From Timema cristinae (Eukaryota; Arthropoda; Insecta; Phasmatodea; Timematidae), in NCBI GenBank assembly GCA_039000515.1, contig JBCFYV010000001.1, positions 48,692,032 through 48,756,031 of the forward strand: a stretch of DNA of 64,000 nucleotides, in the 5' to 3' direction. Each line of letters begins with the position of its first letter. The stretch's first letter is position 1. Positions 11,159-23,724 of the stretch are shown piece after piece. The notes under the pieces were generated by a model, which had not been told where the DNA came from, ran no database searches, and saw nothing but the letters and a program-made list of their open reading frames with translations. A program made the position numbers and the translations under genes.

Positions 11159-12249
11159 CTCCCTCGACCCGAGACCCGGTGGAGCTACCCGAACTGAGAT
11201 ACATTATGAACATGTTGCTGATCCGTGCTGGTTGCCAGTGCACACTGTACTGAACCAGCATTGCCGGTCGTTGCTGGTGACGGTACATGCTGGTGGTGCT
11301 GGTCTTGTATGCTTCAGTGTATTTAATAACATGGGAACCTCTACGAGCGCATTTTCCTGGTCCGTGCAGGCATAGTGTGCGCTGTCTTAAATACTGTAGT
11401 AACGATAATAACATGGTGCAGTAGGGTCTACTGCTCACAGAACTTTTAATATATTCAAAGTTGATGCTAGCCAAATAACTAATTGAGATATTGACTGACA
11501 ACAATCCTGACCATGCAACAGGTTCTGATGGAGGTACATATGTCAAAGGTAAGACCAAACAATCTTGTTAAATGCCTTTACTATAAATCAACATATCCCA
11601 TAGTTATTTAACCCCATGTTTACAGCAGCTACGATCAAAACTTGTTACGTGTAACGTTCCTAGAGCTCTGGACGTGATTGCACCAAGCTACTGGATACAG
11701 CCTCACCCTCCTTCCCCCCCTTATTGTCAAGGTCTTGATAGTGGGAGATAAAAAAACCCAACAAGCTCGCCACTCCACTACTACAACTACTACCAAATAC
11801 TTTATTTACTACTCTAAACTCCACACGTCTGCGGTGTTGCCGCACTTCCCCTCTCCCCAGCTCGTAGTAAGCGCGACGTTGTTTTGTTTGTGGTCGTTGA
11901 CCCACGCCGAGACGTCATCTTACAGGGTGTTCTCCGAGTAGCACGCCGGGACGTGACAGTTGTGAGGTCGTCTGGATTTACGCTCTTTCCAAGGAACGAC
12001 GCTCCACTGAGCAGATAACATTCAACATAAATCATTTCACTTGTGTCTTATTCCTTTTAAAAAATAAATTAGAAACGAGTTTACAAAGTTTTTTTTTAAT
12101 GGATTATTTTATTTTCAGGTAGTTAACCCGAATGAGTTATTGAAGTCCGGGAGTACATACAATGAAACTGTTGAAGAAAATGCTAGCACGCTGGACATAA
12201 GTCGACAGTCTGAAGTTCAATTCTAGTCATCTTAATAATATAATAATTT
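11159..12249. other. intergenic, GC-richer patch, no gene supported
   Basis: 11160-12000 is less AT-rich than its surroundings and is open for 140 codons on the minus strand (11136-11558). That frame enters the fold-back arm, shows no domain and has low-complexity composition, so I do not call it a gene. Confidence 0.5.
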
Positions 12250-12420
12250 TTAGTCTGACACTCTAGCTCAGTCGGTAGGTGTCTGCATACTGAGATAATG
12301 GTCTTGGTGTTCGATTCCAATCAAAGGTGAAACGTAGTTTCCCCTTTCCCACTGATGAACTAAAGACTGGAGGCTGGGTCTTGTGTCAGTTCTAGATGTA
12401 AGTTGCTCAGTCAGCTCAGA
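12250..12420 (+). mobile_element. SINE family C copy
   Basis: tRNA-like head GACACTCTAGCTCAGTCGGT with B box GTGTTCGATTCC. The body has CCACTGATGAACTAAAGACT and TTGTGTCAGTTCTAG. It aligns with the copies at 1.4 and 16.8 kb. Confidence 0.82.
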
Positions 12421-12959
12421 AAGTACACGTAGGATGTACCCCAAATACAGTAGGAGTGTAGGTAATTGACCGCTAGCAGAAGGTTGTTTATATCAAACAT
12501 TGTCTGAAAGGCATTAATGTCGACGGAAATAACTTTCATGTGCTTATTAATACTACATTATCAATAAAAAGCGTTATCAAAAGCTTATAATAATACTTCC
12601 AGCCAAGGTTTGAAATAAAGACCCTACAGTCCTACCATAATTAGACTTTACTTTGAACAAGTAGGGGTTACTTTGCCATTCAAAATCCTTCCACAAGGAA
12701 CATACTGGTTCTATTCCAAAAGGCAGGATAGAAGGCAGTACGGGTGTGAGTTCATAAATTTAGTTTAACTATCTATAAATAAAATAATCACAAATGTTTT
12801 GAATATTTACCATAGACTGATGTCCAATGACCCAAAACTTTTCAAATTAAGAATAAATGTATTGGTCAAATAATGCAACGTCAATGACAGATTTTCATAA
12901 AATGTTAAGATAGCTATGTGTAGAGAACTAAACTAAATGTATTCATTTTCTAAGTCATC

Positions 12960-13580
12960 AATACTGCGACTGGTTTGCTACAGCTCTTCACTTTTGCATA
13001 TTCCCGGCCTAATCTTTTACATACATGTATCTTCTTCTGCCAACATGATTTTATATCTGATTCATGTACTCCAGTCTTTGTCTCGCTCTTGAATATTTTC
13101 CCTCCACATCTCCTTCTACAATTATCTACATCAAATCTTCTTGTATCAGTATATGTCCTACCTTCTTATCTCTTATTTGCTCTATACCTTTCCAAAGTTT
13201 CCGTTCTTCAATTGCTTTCTTTAGCATTTCCTTGTATTAAATTACATCTCCATCGATGGTATTTTCAACATCCTTCTGCAGCACTACATTTCAAATTCTT
13301 CTAATCTGAACCATTCATTTGCACTTATGGTCCAAACATATGCCTTTAGGTACCTTTTCCTGTTTCCAAATTATGCTTGTTAAGGTTAGTACTGTCTTCT
13401 TGTTATGAAAAACTTTCTTCGTTTGCGCTATTATACTTATATTATCTTTCTTCTGTTATCTTCGGTTATTTTACTTCCTAGGTAGCAGAACTCCATTACT
13501 TGTTTGAGACTCAATTCTTCTAGTTCTATATTCATTTGAATGATTTCTCCTCATGATTTGGTTTTATTTTGGTTGATCCT
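12960..13580 (-). pseudogene. non-LTR retrotransposon reverse transcriptase, C-terminal fragment
   Basis: Read on the minus strand from about 13575, the sequence gives the C-terminal half of a LINE reverse transcriptase. Blocks in order are NMRINQNKTKS, MEFCYLGSKITEDNR, NRKRYLKAYVWTISANE, RLEEFEM.CCRRMLKIPSME, NIQERDKDWST and IRYKIMLAEED. They follow the family order (thumb region, Y-L-G-S block, VWS-ALYG-like block, RRMLKI-W block, then the GRPR..Y-I-like block). Many stops and frameshifts are present and the N-terminal half is absent. On these motifs it is an RTE/Jockey-like LINE of unclear clade. It ends in a TA microsatellite at 13601. Confidence 0.8.
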
Positions 13581-13600
13581 CATATTGTACCCAATTTATA

Positions 13601-13601
13601 C

Positions 13602-13663
<62 letters not shown>

Positions 13664-13664
13664 A
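13601..13664. repeat. (TA)n microsatellite, interrupted
   Basis: TA repeats broken by two AATATA steps, next to the LINE fragment. Confidence 0.97.
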
Positions 13665-14534
13665 AGTTTGATGTTAAACGAAGATATGTTGTAAACCTAG
13701 AGCATGTTAAAATTATTTTAAGTTATATATTCAAATTAATGTAGTTGATAAATAAATTATTATAAAGCAAATGTTTTTGATTTAATTTCTTAGTAATATA
13801 TTTTCAAACTATACTTGAATTCTTATATTCAAATAATTTAAGTTCATAATTTTAAAATCAAGGTGTCATAACATTGCATTGTTTCTTTAAAAATATAACA
13901 ACTTTACACATTTCATTAGCTTAAGACTTTATTTTGTAGATCCAGTTTACAATAATTATTATAAGTTGTATGACATTTATCCATTTAAAATAAAATATAT
14001 GAGCTCAGTGTGTGTAACAAAATACTATAATTGAAAGTATTGTCTCATTATTAATATATTCACTACTTAAGTCAGATTTTTAGAATCTCTTATTATATGT
14101 TAAACACCATTTTGTTTAATATGATGTATTTACATCACATTTTACTAACAACTGTTATTTATTCTTGATATGATTTAAAAAAAAAGAGATCTTTAACCTC
14201 CTACGACTATCAAAACAATAATCTAAAAAAATTTGCATCACCAAGTGATATTGATGAAACTGAGAAACTTTATTAGCATTTTAATAAAGCCACATGCCAG
14301 GAGAAAAGCACGGTAGTAGCCAGTGCCTGGCATGGACTACACAATATGCTAGCTAAAGGAATGCTTGTTGCTAGAGCCACACAACAGTTCTCTACACGCA
14401 GGTAGATAGAGAGAGAGGCATGTGTGTCGTACGGTTTGGAGCAGCTTGCATGCTTTTCAGATGTCTGACATAAAGCCGGCCGAGGCCGAGCTAGTAACAT
14501 ATGTATCTGCGGCCTAAAAGTGATATCATGTGAA

Positions 14535-14770
14535 GAGACGCTGATGGTGAAATGGTTGCGGTGGTTAGGGCATGTGATAAGACTGGAGGGGGACAGACTG
14601 CCAAAGAAAGCTCACCAGAGTAAGGAGAACGCTAGAAGACCTACTGTATAGCAACAGACGTGTGGGATGAACCAAGCGCAGAAGAACATGGAGGCTAAAG
14701 GAGTGTGCTGGAGGCCCGTGGCAGAGGGGTATGCTTGGAAAGCAGCAGGAATGGATCAGGTTGTGACAAA
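14535..14770 (+). pseudogene. LINE reverse transcriptase C-terminal fragment
   Basis: Translation from about 14540 reads TLMVKWLRWLGHVIRLEGDR then LPKKA, the conserved region after the reverse-transcriptase thumb of Jockey-type LINE proteins. A decayed segment follows, with ENARRPTV and then KGVCWRPVAEGYAWKAAG, matching the usual W-R-..A..A ending. It contains stops and is too short to function. It belongs to a different lineage from the fragment at 13 kb and lies in the opposite orientation. Confidence 0.72.
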
Positions 14771-15343
14771 CGGCGGGGAAAAGTGGAAACTTCCAGTGAT
14801 TTGAATAAAGTTATATTAAATTACACTTTGTATTTACAGTTGATTTGGAGATCAATAAGACATAATAAAATGAGTTCTATATTCAATACCAGAAGGTTTG
14901 ATAAAAAAAAACAATTTTATTAGCTTTTAACAAGTAAAATTATAGCCTATGTAAACCCTATCGATGTTAGTTAAGCTTTTTCTTAGTCTATCACTAACAT
15001 ACAAACAAACACGCAATCAAACCTTCTAATATTAGTGAGAGGTGAAAGATTCTTTTGTACAAACTTTATATAAATCCTAATCATTGATACTTGCATATAC
15101 CACATTTTTCATCAGTAGTACTTGTAAGACACCTTACCAACAATAATTCAAGTTAGTTACATATTCTATATTTAAAAAGTGTTATAGAAACTATTAATAC
15201 TGCCCCATAAATATAAATTATTTATTTTTTATTCATAACCTCATGTTAGAGAAGTTATTAAATTATATTTCTAGTCTCTAACTTTTCTTTATTCAATTTA
15301 TTATTAGTTTCTATCTTTTTATACCTAACCTCTGTCAACAGTA

Positions 15344-15508
15344 AGGAACATCTTGTGAATGTGGGGAATGCCAGGCCTCCACCGTGGTTCGGATTCCACG
15401 TTAAACTGTAGGTCCTTCATTTAATCTCACAATCACCCTACCATTACACATTAGCGTAAGTGCGTATAACCCGAATGGGTAGTAAGACGCGGGTGTAATA
15501 ATAATAAA
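15344..15508 (+). mobile_element. SINE family A, 5'-truncated
   Basis: Begins at AACATCTTGTGAATGTGGGG and runs through the shared body and tail to a short (TAA)n. The tRNA-like head is missing. Identity to the other copies is high over the part present, so it looks young. Confidence 0.9.
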
Positions 15509-16807
15509 CATAAGGAAAAAATTAATGTAGTCATATTCATTAAATTTTAACTCTCATCTTATTTAAAAGTTGTTTATAGTCATGTGTTAAAATATTTTAA
15601 ATAGCTATTTAGTTTTTCATATCATTATGTATTTCTTAGCTGCAACAGTTAATATTCAATCCACGTAATTTAGAATATACATACCGGTACTCGAAGGTCA
15701 ATGACACGTCTCCTCATTGATTTAATCCCTCTCAAGTAAGTCTTTCAGGTAGACGGGGATCATACTCATCCCCTGCCAAGAATAAGCCAGGATTTAATTA
15801 CAAAAAATGTAAATGTAGCACAAATTGGTCGATGTCCAAATCGCTCCAATTTAAAGGAAAAGTCAAAAATATAACTAACTTCTTTTTCTCTTTAGTGTAG
15901 TAACCTGACACAACCTTAATTCATTGAAGACGGGAACATTTTCCGTTCTTTTATTCCCACAACTGATTTTCAAAAAACGCCATCTTCTTCTTACATTTAC
16001 TGGACCGTTGGTAAGTTCTATGATTTATACTATATACTATACTATCGTATGCGTCGGTGGTTGGTGGCCACGTTGTCTGACAACCTCATTCATGCATTCA
16101 TGTCGCACATGATCAATTCTACTGAAGTGATTTGAAAAGAATGGGACGAGTCGTGTTCCCGCAGAAAGTAAACATTTTTCAACCTCTTGTCAAGTTTTAC
16201 TAATTTATTTATTTGGGACGAGCCGTGTACTCTTCACTAAAATAGTTGAAGTGAAAACTTTCTTTCAAGAGAGCTAATTTTATTAAAACTTCTAACGACA
16301 GTAAATTACTATCTAATATTTATTTTTAACTTGGGACAATATTAACGCGCTGGAGAAACAAATTTAACTATGTCCTAAGAGAGTAAGTATTGTACTTATT
16401 ATATTTATATCAAGTTTGTTAATTTTTTTAATTTATCATTTTACAATCCTAATTTATAGCACATTAACTTAAATTACAAATTTTAAATTATTTATTACAT
16501 CATATATATAGCTTGGAAGAGTTTACTAGTAGAGCTGTCCCTTCTGAGTGCTATACTTTGTTATTTAAGAGTTTTAAAATATCTTTGGACACTTATTATC
16601 CAATAGACTTTTTATGGACCACAGCTACAAGGCTACCACTTTGAACCAAGCTTAATAAAATCAAATAACGTTCATATTGTTTTGAAATGGTATTTTACGC
16701 TTTCTTTTTTTTAATCCAACCATTTGGATCCCTTTTAAAATAGCGATTTTGATATTTATTCATGAAATAGTTAAGTGTATTTCAACGTTCTATGTTAGTT
16801 TACTAGT
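15509..16807. other. intergenic, nothing recognised
   Basis: AT-rich. The phrase GGGACGAG(T/C)CGTGT appears at 16143 and again at 16216, a minor local duplication. No gene. Confidence 0.5.
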
Positions 16808-17035
16808 GTTAAGCTTTACACCTTAACTCAGTCAGTAACGTGTCTGTCTACTAAGCTAAGGGTCCCGTTTTCAATTCCTGGCATAGCTGAAAAGCTTATC
16901 ATTGGTGAAATATGGGTTTACCCTTCACAGTGATGAATTAACGGTCGTGGGCTGGATTTTGTGTCTGTTCTAGATTTCAGCTATAAGTCGTGTGTTGATA
17001 TGATCCGCCGATTTAGAAAAAGCACGTTAAATACC
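16808..17035 (+). mobile_element. SINE family C, best copy
   Basis: Head TTACACCTTAACTCAGTCAG with TTTTCAATTCCTGG as B box. The body reads CATTGGTGAAATATGGG, CACAGTGATGAATTAACGG and TTGTGTCTGTTCTAG, ending near CACGTTAAATACC. This is the most complete representative of the family in the window. Confidence 0.85.
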
Positions 17036-17598
17036 TTAGATTAATTGGTTTTTAATTAGTATTTAATATTTGCAAAAAGCTTTTTCCCTTTTGGACCCCC
17101 TTAGATATAATATTATAGGCCAAAAGAAGATTTGAAACAATTAAACTAGAAGACCCTACGTGGATATTTGTTTTCATATCATATCAATGTAAAAGTTGAG
17201 GACAAGAAGTACACTCAAAGATAAGGTTGCCAGATTAGTGATTATTCCTATGAGAATAATATTTCATTGTTTACGTAAACTGCTTCTGAACCATCCTGTA
17301 TACTCCTTCTATCTTTTCTGAGTCTTCCAACTTACTTCCTCTCCTTCCCCGTTTTACCGTCGATATCACGAGATGACGCTTCATGTTTTTATTTCAAGGT
17401 CAGGCCTTAGTAACACTTGAACTCTGGTATATTGACCGAATGAAGTGAATGTAGCGGAAAATCTTTCTTGGTATTCATTAGGCTCGTGTTCAGTAGTTGG
17501 CTTTAGTGGTGCATTGCCGCAGTAGTATCATATAATTATGTAATAAACTCATGGCATTTCCTAGCAAACGACTTACAGACGAATTTATATGTACATTA

Positions 17599-17818
17599 AT
17601 TCATGCTTAAGGTGCTACTCTCGCAATATACTAGATTGTCCATTACAGTGAGATCAGGGTTCAAGCCTTGGTCAAGTGTACTGTGGATGGTTTTACACTA
17701 TCCCTCCACGAAACTGTGGATACACTTCCTCTAAATTCAACCTTATTCATCCCTAACTCATTAGCGTAATTAGTACACATGTGTATAGCCTGAACAACTA
17801 GTAAGGCACGGTGCTATA
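17599..17818 (+). mobile_element. SINE family B copy
   Basis: Lacks the first few bases of the head. It retains AAGGTGCTACTCTCGCAATA, a B-box-like GGTTCAAGCCTTGG, the TCTAAATTCAACC block, CATTAGCGTAATTAGTACA and a diverged tail with AGTAAGGCACGGTGCTA. Confidence 0.85.
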
Positions 17819-18312
17819 CATAATATTCAAACTAACTTATAAATTTTAAAGCTAATTTGTTTATGGAATATTTATAATATCAGTATTTATTTAGTTAAAA
17901 CAAATTCACATGAATCGACAACTATATGCTCTTACGTTTATAGCTCTGATTGAAACACATTTTAAGTTCCTTAGGTGGATGCAAACGTGACTAGGAACTC
18001 AAAACACCAATAATTTCTAAACGGCTTTTATTTTATTTGTACATTTAAAAGATTATTTTTTAATCCAACATTAAAAAATATGCTGAGAGCCATGAAATGA
18101 TTCCTTTTGGATCTTACAGGTTTAAACAATCTTAGCCTTTAAGTCATTTCAAACGTTATTGTTCGATCTTCATAGCCAAACTTTAAAAAACACTTTGGGA
18201 ATTAAAAAGGTTCTTGTGTGATCTACCTTGGCCAGAATTTCAAAATTCTTAGGGAATTAAAAATATTATTTTATGAACTACTAAGGCCATAAACTCAAAA
18301 TTATAGCCGATT

Positions 18313-18569
18313 TAAGGTCTAGGAGTAAGGTGTCAGACTTCTGTGCTGGCGGCCGGGGTTCAATCCTCGGTCCCGGCACAAACTTATCTGATTACCAAAC
18401 CCTTCCTTCACCTCTGACAAGACATCTTGTGAATGTGGGGAATGCCAGGCCTCTACCGTGGTTCGGATCCCACGTTAAACTATGAGTCCTCTATTTCATC
18501 TCACAATCACCCTACCATTACACATTAGCGTAAGTTCGTATAACCCGAACGGGTAGTAAGACGCAGTGC

Positions 18570-18634
<65 letters not shown>
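18313..18634 (+). mobile_element. SINE family A with visible target-site duplication
   Basis: Starts at AGGTCTAGGAGTAAGGTG, so about 12 bases of the head are missing, and ends in a long (AAT)n. It is flanked by TATAGCCGATTTA on the left and TATAGCCAGATTTA on the right, an insertion duplication of about 13 bp. Body and tail are close to consensus. Confidence 0.92.
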
Positions 18635-18829
18635 TAGCCAGATTTAAAAGGTTATGGTTTAAGCTACCATTTCCAAAACCTTTCTAATCTGGTAACATTC
18701 AAAAGATTTTTGTTCAAACTGCAATGTTCTAAAATTATAATCTCTTAGATCAGTCAACAAGATTGATTTCTATTTTTCAGGACATGGTGCACTTTATAGT
18801 AGCGCCATCCTACGCACTAAACAAAATAC

Positions 18830-19085
18830 AAGAGTAATAAATGGTACGGGACTCCACACGGACTTTATCGCTCTATTGTTTAAAGAATAAAGATATTTGC
18901 TCAAAATTCAGAGTATAATATACACTGGCAAACCCGAGAAAAAATTGCGCTATACATAAGTAAAATATTTTTTGACTCGTGGTTTTAAATTTCATAATTA
19001 TATTTTTAAGAATTAATGTCCTCATTTATATATTTGGACCAATATAAAATATCGATATTGGGTCCCTAAGGGCCAACACTGTGTT
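18830..19085 (+). repeat. dispersed repeat, copy 1
   Basis: About 250 bp with a clear second copy at 44.9-45.15 kb. Shared blocks include ATAAATGGT.CGGGACTCCAC, CGCTCTATTGTTTAAA, ATTGC.CTATAC and AATGTCCTCATTT. A weaker third copy starts near 49.89 kb. It encodes nothing I recognise. Confidence 0.8.
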
Positions 19086-19339
19086 TCTCGCAAATATATT
19101 AAATAACACATATATATATATATACACAGTCAACCTTACTGGTCTCGGGGTATAGGGTGTTTGCTTGCAGAAACCGATGATCATGGATTTACACCCAGCT
19201 AGCGTTGACTGATTTTTCTCGAGTGATAAAATTCGTCCCAGAACTTCCTTTGGAGGGGAAGTAAAGCCGTCGTCCCGGTTGATTGTGGCATGTAAAATAA
19301 CCCTGGAAGTTTTTGAAAATACTTTTTCTGGCAAAATTG

Positions 19340-20880
19340 GTAGGCACTTTAACCCTCACTCATAGAAATTCTCGTGTACTAATATAATCAGTCGGTTCAG
19401 AATGTGTACGTTGAATACCTCAAACAAATTTAAAAAAATATATACTGTTCCCCCCCCCCCCCCCTTTTTTAATGCTTTCAAAAGATCTCTGGTCCTGTTC
19501 ATTTTTACGTGATACTCGACACAGAAATAATTTCATCCCGAGAATTTTTGTCCCAGAGACAGGAGTGATGTTTAAGATTTTTATAACTTGTTTGTTTATA
19601 TAAAGGACATTATGAAATGTCTTATCTATGTAAACATAATACGTGCAAACTAATATAGTAACTTAAGGGAGAACTCCTCAACATTCAGACACAACATAAC
19701 ACCAAATATCGATAACACATAAACCATTACTAAATAGCTCTTAAGCATGATAAAGTGCCAAAACAAAGTGTCCTAAACTATTCATCCCCAGACGATGATA
19801 AAGGTGGGTCGAGTATTTAAAATGCACGCACCCAAATAAAAGTCTTGACCAGGCATCTGCTCCATCGCATAGTCCTTTACAAACGAAATAGCCTCCAGCA
19901 AATCGTGTTGAAAATACACGTTTAATCAATCAATTAATCAGTTCAATAGAAGAAAAACTAGTGCATTCAGCCCCTGTACTTGTGCAGCATGGTGCAAAGC
20001 GCATTACCAAAGTGAAATGGGGCCAGTTGCCCAATTAAACTGGTGTCGGCGTGCCTGTCCTCCCCACCTTTCTACCGGTCAATTTATCAGTCTGTCTGTC
20101 CTGTAGTCCTATCTATGGTAATTAAATTCTCGGCCTCCACTCAGTCGGCCTTAGGATAATCCGAATTGTGTTGGAATCCATGTGACTAAACCGCATCGGC
20201 AAATCCCTGAGCCCCAGAAGGGAGGCACCACTACTGTTTCCATCACGTGCTGATAGACGGGAAAGCCTTATATTGACTACTAACAAGAATAGCGGAGCAC
20301 TGAGAACCCCTGACTCTGGCTAGGAAGACCTTAGTTTACTTTATACCTGCTTTGCATGTAGTGAGTCTTGACACAATGTGGTTTTATAACCCTCTAGTCA
20401 GGTGAATGCTGATACAGACCTTTAAAAAATACTTTAATCACATTGTTGCCATAGGTTTTAATTTGTTTAGTTGATAGTATTATCCTTACTAAAATAATAA
20501 TAATTATTATAATTATAATTATAAAGAATATTAAAATGAAAATAATAATAACAATAATAATGATTACTATTATTATTATTTCAGTTGCACATTTAATCTC
20601 TTTTACAGTATTATATTGCTGGCCAACAGTCTTGAAACTTATGGCAGGCCAATACTGAAAAGTACACAAGTACCATACAAGCACATATAAAAACAAAATA
20701 AAATAAACATTCATAGCTAAATAATGATAGTGATGAATAGTTACAAAAAAAAAAGGAAACAATGATGATGAAATAATAAATAACTTGAGAGTAGTAAAAG
20801 CATAAATATTGAAAAGGCATTAACTATAAGCAAACAAATAAAGCAGAACAAAGTAAAATTAAATACAGGATAAATTCGTC
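19340..20880. other. intergenic with a GC-richer unknown block
   Basis: 19.95-20.39 kb is GC-richer than its surroundings and reads like the untranslated part of a mobile element (for example CTCAGTCGGCCTTAGGATAA), but no family can be named. A poly-C run lies at about 19450. Elsewhere the region is AT-rich with TAA/ATT-rich low complexity at 20.48-20.58 kb. Confidence 0.5.
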
Positions 20881-20886
20881 ATAAGG

Positions 20887-20887
<1 letters not shown>

Positions 20888-20933
<46 letters not shown>

Positions 20934-20945
20934 TAATAATAATAA
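20888..20945. repeat. (TAA)n microsatellite
   Basis: About 18 TAA units with one interruption. No SINE body lies next to it on either side, so it is not an obvious SINE tail. Confidence 0.95.
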
Positions 20946-21263
20946 GCTCACAATGGCTTTCTGCCCATCTAGTATTTTCTAAAATTTACATTAATACTAT
21001 AGGGAAAAGAAATATATGATTTACAGAAATCGTACCTGCATTTTCCTGGGAGTAAAGTACGAAAACATAAGGGGGAAAGACGCTTCAATACATATGGCTG
21101 CTATTTGGACCCTGAAGTCCCGTCAGCCAACCAGACTAGACGAGTCTGGCGTTTTAGTCCACAAACCCACTGGCACGAATAACCCACCAGGTTTCGTCAG
21201 ATGAGATGGCGTAATTTGTTTCCATCCCATGCTGGCACTATTCTCAATTCTTATCCTTTCTCC

Positions 21264-21633
21264 TTAAGGTGAGGCAGAAGGGTGCGCGAGTAATTTTACA
21301 GTTTTTATAGAATTGAAAGTTTTTGGCCAAAATAAATCAAATATTTCTCCAGTAGCAACATAGAGTTTAGTTTTCTGCACATGCTAATATCAACAGATCT
21401 TGAATATCTGTCAAGAGTGTCCTGGAATTTTGTCAAAACTTTTTCTTTATTTCAAAAGTTTTGACAAAATTCCAGGACACTCTTGACAGATATTCAAGAT
21501 CTGTCGATATTAGCATGTGAAGAAAACTAAACTCTATGTTGCTACTGGAGAAATATTTGATTTATTTTGGCCAAAAACTTTCAATTCTATAAAAACTGTA
21601 AAAACACTTGCTATCCCTTCTACCTCACCTTAA
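21264..21633. mobile_element. near-perfect palindromic element flanked by TTAA
   Basis: A 370-bp inverted repeat. The left arm (21264-21444) and right arm (21454-21633) are almost identical reverse complements separated by about 9 bp. The outer ends read TTAAGGTGAGGCAGAAGGG and, inverted, TTAAGGTGAGGTAGAAGGG. The TTAA at both edges fits a TTAA-targeting family such as piggyBac or Kolobok. There is no coding capacity, so it would be a non-autonomous MITE-like derivative. Mismatches cluster in the first 40 bp of the arms and near 21400/21500. Confidence 0.85.
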
Positions 21634-21744
21634 ATGAGAGGATTTAACTCACTGATAGAAATTACTGGTAATAATCACTCTCCATATCTTAATTGATTGG
21701 CTTGAATACGCTTTGGGCCTATTAGCGATCTTCGTTTATTCCTC

Positions 21745-22125
21745 GGAGGGCGTGAGGGAATGGAACGTAAGTTAATGACTGCGTTTTTGCAATTTTATGA
21801 CCAAAACCTTTTTTTGGGGAAAATAAATAAGATTGATTCAGAAGCTGCGCTGTGTTTAATATTCTCAACAGCTTATGATTATTTTTCAAAGGGTGTTGTG
21901 GAATTTGACAAGGACTATTTCTTTTCATTTAAAAGGCTTCTGTTCATATTATAATTGGCTCTTGACAGATATCCAAGAAAGGCTGTTGAGAAAACTAAAT
22001 TAAACCCATCTACTGAAGTAATATTCTATGTATTTTAACCCAAAATAAAGTTTTGTCCGAGCAATTGAAAACTATGGGCCTTAACTCTCGTTGCTCCAAT
22101 CACACCTTAAATCAGAAAGTTTAAG
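21745..22125. mobile_element. older degraded relative of the palindromic element
   Basis: The right half (about 21958-22125) matches the right arm of the 21.26-21.63 kb palindrome: CTCTTGACAGATATCCAAGA, GAAAACTAAA, CAAAATAAA and CACACCTTAAATCAGA. The left half (about 21745-21920) resembles the left arm more weakly. Together they look like an eroded copy about 110 bp downstream of the intact one. Confidence 0.6.
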
Positions 22126-23538
22126 AGTCGCACGGACTCAGTTCCGTTAAGAGTGGATGGGGAAGGCAGCCTACTTATCCTACTTGCTAAATTAAATACA
22201 TCCTGGTGAGATATGGCCCGATTTTCATAGAAAGGGCCTTTAAAAAAATACACACATTATATTTTTCATAGTCAACATTCTAACATTTTACTATATTATT
22301 AGTCTTTATTTATAGGTATTGATAATATCTAACAAATGTAACGGCTTAGTATCGCAATTATTATGTATGATTACGTGAAAGAATATCTAGTAACTTTTCC
22401 AACTTTCAGCTAAGGCTCTTTCTATTAAAATTTGATTGTATTAAGATGCGGTGCAAAAATAAGCTAAGATGCACTGCCTTATTATGAATTTATTACAAAT
22501 GTACGTTTACTCCACTCTGATAAAATATACACACTTTCAATTAATCAGAAACGCATGTGCCAGCTAAAATCAAATTGGTAAATAATTCATTATTCATCCT
22601 TTTATAGCTCGCTGGGTAGGCCAATGTAAGCCATATTAATGAGGTTATTACATTTGAGTTTAGGCCTTTTCCGCTTAATTTGACAACACCAATCCCCAAT
22701 CCCAAATCCACAATGAAATATGGCTTGCTATTTCGTGAAAAACCTTGTTAATTTACGTAATTGTATTTGGAAGGGCACGATTGATGAAATCTGATGCATT
22801 ATATGGAGGTGTGTTAAGTTTTATGCTCTCACTTTTTCCCTCACATCAACGAATATTTATTTTTATAATTATGTAAAAATAACCTTTGAAGAAGGGTAAT
22901 TAGACAATCCAAAAAAAGTCATGAGAGCTATTGAACCCAGATTTGTATGAGGTTGTTTTATTCCTAATTAATTTATTTAATACTTAATTAAGTAAATCGT
23001 ATATGCTTTATCATAGTCGAGTGCAGTTAATGAAAACATTTTTAAATATAATTAATCAATAAACTCACCTTAAATTATATTAAAAAGATACACATACATT
23101 ACAGATATAACTAATGTAAAACATTCCCATGATTCCCATATTGAACCAAAACGTTAAAAAAAATTGATACCTAATTTAATCGTTCATTTAGAAAGGGCTT
23201 TATTCAAATAAAATTAAAAAATGAGATATTGCCATACCTGAGTTAATATAACGTAGGCGCGCGTTTCTTTATAGAAAGGGATTCATTCCAACTATTCATA
23301 CGGTAGAAGTGGCACTACCATTTCAGATGTAAGTTGAGAAAGGGATTCATCCCTGTTGTCGCAAAATTGTTTTTAATATTATTACAATTGATTGTAGAAC
23401 ACGTCATTATTTCGTGTTATTTTTGTAATAATATGCACCTATCAATGTTCAACCAGTAGACTATAAATCAAGTAAAAGCGATGGTTAATGATTTTTAAAA
23501 TGTTGATTAATAAGCTCTGATATGTAATACTGTTTTGT
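22126..23538. other. intergenic, nothing recognised
   Basis: AT-rich. The phrase AGAAAGGG recurs at 22237, 23190, 23273 and 23337 but shows no larger repeat unit. No gene. Confidence 0.45.
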
Positions 23539-23665
23539 TTAATCCCACCGTATCCTACGAGATTTAATTAATATAACAATATCTACTAACGGGTACAGAC
23601 TATTTAAATCATCATTATATAATCTCCTCCATTCTCCACCATCTTCATCCCCCTTTGGAACTAAT
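23539..23665 (-). pseudogene. short Jockey-type LINE fragment
   Basis: The minus-strand frame reads ILVPKGDEDGGEWRRLYNDD then LNSLYPLVDIVILIKSRRIR and WD. This matches the block at the start of the LINE fragment at 55.13 kb (IFRPKIDEDNREWRRLHRYE, then LYSLPDIVRVIKS), so both come from the same LINE family. Only about 40 codons survive. The rest of that reading frame upstream shows no homology. Confidence 0.75.
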
Positions 23666-23724
23666 ATTTTCTCATCTATTTTGTTTTGAAATACCCTTGT
23701 GTTCTCACAAAATATACTCACCAC

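Noticed and set aside
11136..11558. 140-codon open frame on the minus strand
   Set aside because: Its first part is in GC-richer unassigned sequence and its end lies in the arm of the fold-back element. No domain, no splice context, and composition is not protein-like over most of its length.
20394..20820. Minus-strand hydrophobic open frames rich in Ile, Phe and Tyr
   Set aside because: They come from TAA/ATT low-complexity sequence, which translates to Ile/Ile/Leu runs. Not a membrane protein.
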